This document shows positions 61,201-64,000 of a stretch of 64,000 nucleotides of DNA, one piece after another. Positions within the stretch are counted from its first letter, which is position 1, and each line of letters begins with the position of its first letter. A program made the translations under genes and the position numbers. The notes beneath the pieces are model-generated. The model saw only the letters and a list, made by a program, of their open reading frames with translations, searched no databases and was not told the DNA's origin. The DNA is taken from the NCBI GenBank assembly GCA_016721005.1, contig JADKJM010000014.1:124001-188000 (forward strand), given 5' to 3'. Origin of the DNA: Flavobacteriales bacterium (GTDB lineage Bacteria > Bacteroidota > Bacteroidia > Flavobacteriales_F > PHOS-HE28).

Positions 61201-64000
61201 CGGCATCGAGGACCCCACGGTGGATCCGGTGGTCATAGCAAGCGCCGGCACGTACAGCTTCACGGCCACGCTGAACGGATGCGCCAGTCCTGTGGCCACG
61301 ACGTTGGTAAGCACGGTGACACCGCCGAGCATCACCTCCGTTACCGCCACGCCCAATCCGGTGTGCATCGGTGATGATTCACAATTACTGGCCACGGCCG
61401 CCGCACCGGGCTATTCCATGGGGGCCGGTGGATCGAGCTTCATCGATATCAGTGGAACGGGGACAGTAGTGGCCGGAGCGGTTTCGGATGATTCTGAACA
61501 CAACATCACGTTCCCTGCCTTCGTGTTCAACGGAGTCTCCTACACCGATGGCCGCGTGGGCGCGAACGGGGCCATGGTGCTCGGCGTTACCACGGGTGAG
61601 GTGTATTTTGGTAATGCAGCACTACCGAGTACCGCGAACACCGCAGGCAACGTATTCATTGCTCCGTTCTGGGATGACTTGGATGCCCTGACCGCAGGGG
61701 GCTCGAACATCTTCACCCAACAAGTGGGCAACCTGTTCATCATTCAATGGGACGATATAGCCCATTTGTCGGATGCACCCGGACAGACGATCACCTTCCA
61801 GATCCAATTGGACCTGGTGACCGGCAAGATCTACTTCGCCTACCAGGATGTATTCTTCGGCGGTACCCAAACCGCGTATGACCAAGGACTCAACGCCACC
61901 GTGGGCATCCAATGGGCAGCCTCCGCTGGCAACTTCGTCCAATACAGCTTCAACACCGCCAGCCTCTCGGACGGCCAGGTGATCTCCTTCACCCCCAACA
62001 CGCCATCCTTCAGCTGGAGTCCGAACACGTACCTGACGGCGGACAACATCCCCAACCCACTTGCCCAGAACGTTCTTGCGGATGAGACCTACACCCTAGA
62101 GGTGACCGCAGGCGGTTGCTCTTCCACACAGAACCTACTGCTGGAAGCCAACCCGGCCATCCTGCCCGCCGAAGCGGACATCACCCCGGCCAGTCCGGAA
62201 TACTGCACAGGCGGCGACGTGACCCTCACGGCGAACCCGCTCGGCGGTGGTGGCCCGTATGTGTTCACTTGGACCCCGCCGGGAGGTTCACCCACCCTTG
62301 GAACAGAAACACAAAGTGCGAACCTACCGGGCTTGTGGAGCGTGCAGATCGATGACGCTTGCGGCGGCGCCGCGTTCGCCAACATCACGGTGGTGGAGAA
62401 TCCGAAACCCACGGCCAGTGCGACCGTGAGTTCGGCCTGCGAGGGTGACGATCTGGTGTTCGACGGGACCACGGACATCGGAACCGGTTTCGCCTGGAGC
62501 GGCCCGAATGCCTACACCAGTGCAGTGGAGGATCCCACCATCACTGGAGCGGCCATCACGGATGGCGGCACCTACACCTTCGTCGCCACACTCGGCCCAT
62601 GCAGCAGCGTGCCATATCTGGTGGTGGCCACTGTGGATGCCGTACCTGTGATCACAAGCATAACGGCCACACCGAACCCGGTATGCTCCGGTACCGACAG
62701 CCAGCTGAACGTCTTATCCCCGGCGGGTTATTCCATGGGCGGTGGCGGTAGCAGCTTCATCGACATCAGTGGAACGGGAACGGCGGTGACACCTGTTGCC
62801 GGTGACGATAGCGAGCACAACGTGACGATCCCCGGTGGCTTCGTTTTCAATGGGATGAGCTACACCGATCTGCGCATCGGCAGCAACGGCGTAGCAGTCT
62901 TCGGGTCGACCACGGGCGACGTGAGCCTGGGTAACGTGGCCTTGCCTTCAACCGCCCATACAGCTGGCAACGTTTTCCTTGCTCCCTTCTGGGATGATAT
63001 GGATGAAGGACCGGCTACGCCGACCGGCAACATCTATACACAGGTGTCCGGAAACCTGTTCATCGTGCAATGGCAGACCTATGGACACTACTCTGCGACG
63101 AGCGGCCAGAACATCACTTTCCAGATCCAACTCGATCTCGTGACCGATGTGATCTACTTCGCTTATCAGGATGTGTTCTTCGGCGGTACCCAAACGGCGT
63201 ATGACCAAGGACTCAGCGCCACCGTGGGGATCCAATGGGCAGCTTCCGCTGGCAACTTCCTCCAGTACAGCTTCAACACAGCAAGCCTCTCGGATGGTCA
63301 GGTGATCTCCTTCACCCCGAACTCGTTGACCTACGCATGGACGCCCAATACCTACTTGGACTTTGACGACGTGGCGGACCCTATTGCGCAGAACCCGAAC
63401 GCGACCACCCCTTATAGCGTGCTGGTTACCGGCACCAATGGATGCACCGCTACCGGCAACGTGACCCTTACGGTGAACCAGGTACCCGATGTGGACTTGG
63501 CCGTGGTACCGTCCTGCGGCACCAACCAGTTCTCCATCTCCGTGCTGGTGAACAGTACCGGCAGTGGACCGACCGTGAACCTGAGCTATACTGTGGATGG
63601 CGGCACGCCCGTCGTGGTATCCGGACTCGGCACCGGCCCACAAACTCCGCTGGGACCCTTCGGCGCATTGGCGGATGTCCGCGTGACGGTCATCGATCCG
63701 GTGGGTGGTTGCAACCTCACGGAGGAGCGTTTCCTCTCCGAATGCCCCGAGGAATTCGCCTGCCCGACCGTGTTGAACAAGACCTATTGCTACGGCAATA
63801 GTGATCAGCGTACGTGGTTGTTCACCACAACCACCCCGAGTGAACTCGCCCTGTTGACCTTCGTGAGCGGGGCCATGGCTCCGGGTGATGTGCTCCGCAT
63901 CTATGACGGCGTGGACAATACCGGTGCCAGCTTGGTGTCCGGGAATTTCGCGGACCTGACCGGTGTGCAAGCGCTCGCGAGCGGTCCGAGCCTGTTCATG
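58256..64000 (+). CDS. Giant secreted protein with parallel beta-helix and tandem modules, 3' end cut by window
   Basis: From the ATG at 58256 the frame stays open for 1,915 codons to the window end. A long signal peptide (positively charged start, hydrophobic core LLLLAFAFLLLPGSMLAQ) is followed by a region of about 300-840 residues rich in NNTI, NTVxNL and YGIY repeats, typical of a right-handed parallel beta-helix. After ~850, Ig/PKD-like domains and two copies of a large module with APFWDD and IQW follow (61345-62060 and 62665-63380). A CUB-like module (TYCYGNSDQRTWLF, GDVLRIYDG) reaches the edge. A C-terminal T9SS sorting domain is expected beyond. The CUB and APFWDD modules are paralogous to those in the preceding gene. 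Confidence 0.9.
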   Translation, partial: MAHFAPNSTRSVKDLFGHASRSLLLLAFAFLLLPGSMLAQLTGTKTIGIDYVSITTAVTDLNAQGVGAGGVVFDVPAGYTETLTGRITVTATGTLANPITFQKSGVGANPVLTSYTGTVSTPSVIADGMFVLAGSDYVTIDGIDLLENPANTTTTTQMEFGYGLLKTSATNGCQNNIIRNCSISLSNLNYTLWTAPGHYGSTGIIVLNSLHNATGTLTVTAPSGSNSNNQLRANTIRNCNAGIVFSGFAAASGGPAPDPGTFLGDLNNDIGGTAPATGNAILNFGGAAGATTPASGIFANYQWGLNVSRNTINNNDGGGTNHVNVLKAILLNSSSTSASVSCNNNTITLHGGGTTSQVTGIENAFGATPTGNTVNLNNNTITGDYLTATSGAFYGIYSTSTASVVSLAGNDISDITYSSSGLTGSGSMYLIYCTGSNAAMTYTIDNNTVDNISRTGTSGGTTIGVYLSSGSTGQAVNVTGNTVSNLSIDGAGTTSTMYGIQISTGTVLVSDNTITNLQCLKTTGSSTMYGIYNISSPVDETYNNNQINNLLHNGTGTVYGIYTYTTTGVRTVSGNTVHTLRTGGTTISGIQQTTSSPTITRNRIYDIESTSTGSPTVTGLMITSASVGGVHVSNNYIGDLRAPNATTSSPLTLPTIRGINLTTTSTGDVNLSYNTVHLGATSSGTNFSTTALYATTSATATAATLNLRDNILSNVSVPNGTGYTAAYWRSSTTLTNFGAASNNNFFSGGNPGPNNLIFRDGTNSDQNLGDYQTRVTARDAASITGSVNFLSTTGGDPTWLHIDPAIATFLESGGIPIAGITTDYDNDTRDPSTPDVGADEFAGTQPAVCTGTPASSNITGDAEACVDQSTDLALDVIYSDQQITYQWRASTTLGGPYTITLGTNAGQATGAQPVDMYYICEITCNNGGPFTYTTSEHSITAKPVPSASADAGVACLGQILQLDGTTDIGTVFSWSGPNSFTSGIEDPTVDPVVIASAGTYSFTATLNGCASPVATTLVSTVTPPSITSVTATPNPVCIGDDSQLLATAAAPGYSMGAGGSSFIDISGTGTVVAGAVSDDSEHNITFPAFVFNGVSYTDGRVGANGAMVLGVTTGEVYFGNAALPSTANTAGNVFIAPFWDDLDALTAGGSNIFTQQVGNLFIIQWDDIAHLSDAPGQTITFQIQLDLVTGKIYFAYQDVFFGGTQTAYDQGLNATVGIQWAASAGNFVQYSFNTASLSDGQVISFTPNTPSFSWSPNTYLTADNIPNPLAQNVLADETYTLEVTAGGCSSTQNLLLEANPAILPAEADITPASPEYCTGGDVTLTANPLGGGGPYVFTWTPPGGSPTLGTETQSANLPGLWSVQIDDACGGAAFANITVVENPKPTASATVSSACEGDDLVFDGTTDIGTGFAWSGPNAYTSAVEDPTITGAAITDGGTYTFVATLGPCSSVPYLVVATVDAVPVITSITATPNPVCSGTDSQLNVLSPAGYSMGGGGSSFIDISGTGTAVTPVAGDDSEHNVTIPGGFVFNGMSYTDLRIGSNGVAVFGSTTGDVSLGNVALPSTAHTAGNVFLAPFWDDMDEGPATPTGNIYTQVSGNLFIVQWQTYGHYSATSGQNITFQIQLDLVTDVIYFAYQDVFFGGTQTAYDQGLSATVGIQWAASAGNFLQYSFNTASLSDGQVISFTPNSLTYAWTPNTYLDFDDVADPIAQNPNATTPYSVLVTGTNGCTATGNVTLTVNQVPDVDLAVVPSCGTNQFSISVLVNSTGSGPTVNLSYTVDGGTPVVVSGLGTGPQTPLGPFGALADVRVTVIDPVGGCNLTEERFLSECPEEFACPTVLNKTYCYGNSDQRTWLFTTTTPSELALLTFVSGAMAPGDVLRIYDGVDNTGASLVSGNFADLTGVQALASGPSLFM
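61345..63380 (+). repeat. Duplicated module in the second giant gene, period about 1,320 bp
   Basis: 61846-61993 and 63166-63313 are near-identical at the DNA level (both contain TTCTTCGGCGGTACCCAAAC), and the surrounding modules align at the same 1,320 bp offset. It indicates a recent internal duplication in the gene. Confidence 0.85.

Noticed and set aside
1..64000. tRNA, rRNA, CRISPR arrays, phage or IS elements
   Set aside because: Scanning the intergenic gaps by eye showed no cloverleaf-like sequence, regularly spaced repeats with spacers, integrases or transposases. A covariance-model scan would be needed for certainty on small RNAs.

Overview
The window is a 64 kb piece of a GC-rich chromosome from an uncultured-type member of the Bacteroidota, most likely the order Flavobacteriales. 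Supporting signs are several secreted proteins with type IX secretion (T9SS) C-terminal sorting domains, Bacteroidota-type lipoproteins, SiaB/SiaC (DUF1987) regulators, DUF4153-type membrane proteins, an L-fucose-permease-like MFS transporter, the lpxK/lpxH lipid A genes and an almost complete lack of Shine-Dalgarno sequences. The family-level assignment is inference. I see no rRNA, tRNA, CRISPR array, phage or insertion sequence.

Layout. 0-10.4 kb: a divergent Nif3-like gene (cut by the left edge), then a tightly packed plus-strand run lpxK-pnp-(choice-of-anchor B T9SS protein)-gatB-TlpA-like lipoprotein, followed by an M1 peptidase joined to a probable outer-membrane barrel and an LpxH-type hydrolase. 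Palindromic REP/MITE-like elements sit in the gaps at 6.36, 9.46 and 10.43 kb. 10.5-14 kb: gapA, lipA and a putative outer-membrane protein on the minus strand, then an OsmC-family gene and a 42-residue lipoprotein. 14-19 kb: ung, an Omp85-family protein and two different L,D-transpeptidases, a cell-envelope run. 19-21.6 kb: a DUF6056-like membrane protein and a polyisoprenyl-phosphate-type glycosyltransferase on the minus strand. 21.7-26 kb: two T9SS cargo proteins flanking a small membrane protein and yajQ. 26-32.7 kb: minus-strand genes for an NRDE protein, a probable operon of four membrane proteins with a winged-helix regulator, a ZIP transporter and a methyltransferase.

32.7-48.4 kb: a SiaB-SiaC pair converges on a 1024-residue ABC transporter with a TerB-like and an FHA-like N-terminal region. 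After that come a lipoprotein/secreted protein pair, an MFS sugar permease, priA, an rluA-family gene overlapping panB, a surface lipoprotein, dnaK (with a perfect palindrome just before its start and strong hairpins after its end) and a MORN-repeat protein. 48.8-64 kb: two giant secreted multi-domain proteins. The first (about 3,035 residues) has five GEVED domains and is split by a frameshift near 54.65 kb. The second, with a parallel beta-helix and duplicated modules, runs off the right edge after 1,915 codons without a stop. The two share modules and look like paralogous T9SS surface proteins.

Taken together the region mixes housekeeping genes (gatB, priA, dnaK, gapA, lipA, panB, ung) with envelope biogenesis (lpxK, lpxH, Omp85, L,D-transpeptidases) and secreted surface proteins. 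The items most worth a second look are the intergenic palindromic element family, the dnaK leader palindrome, the peptidase-barrel fusion, the SiaBC/ABC locus and the frameshift in the giant GEVED gene.
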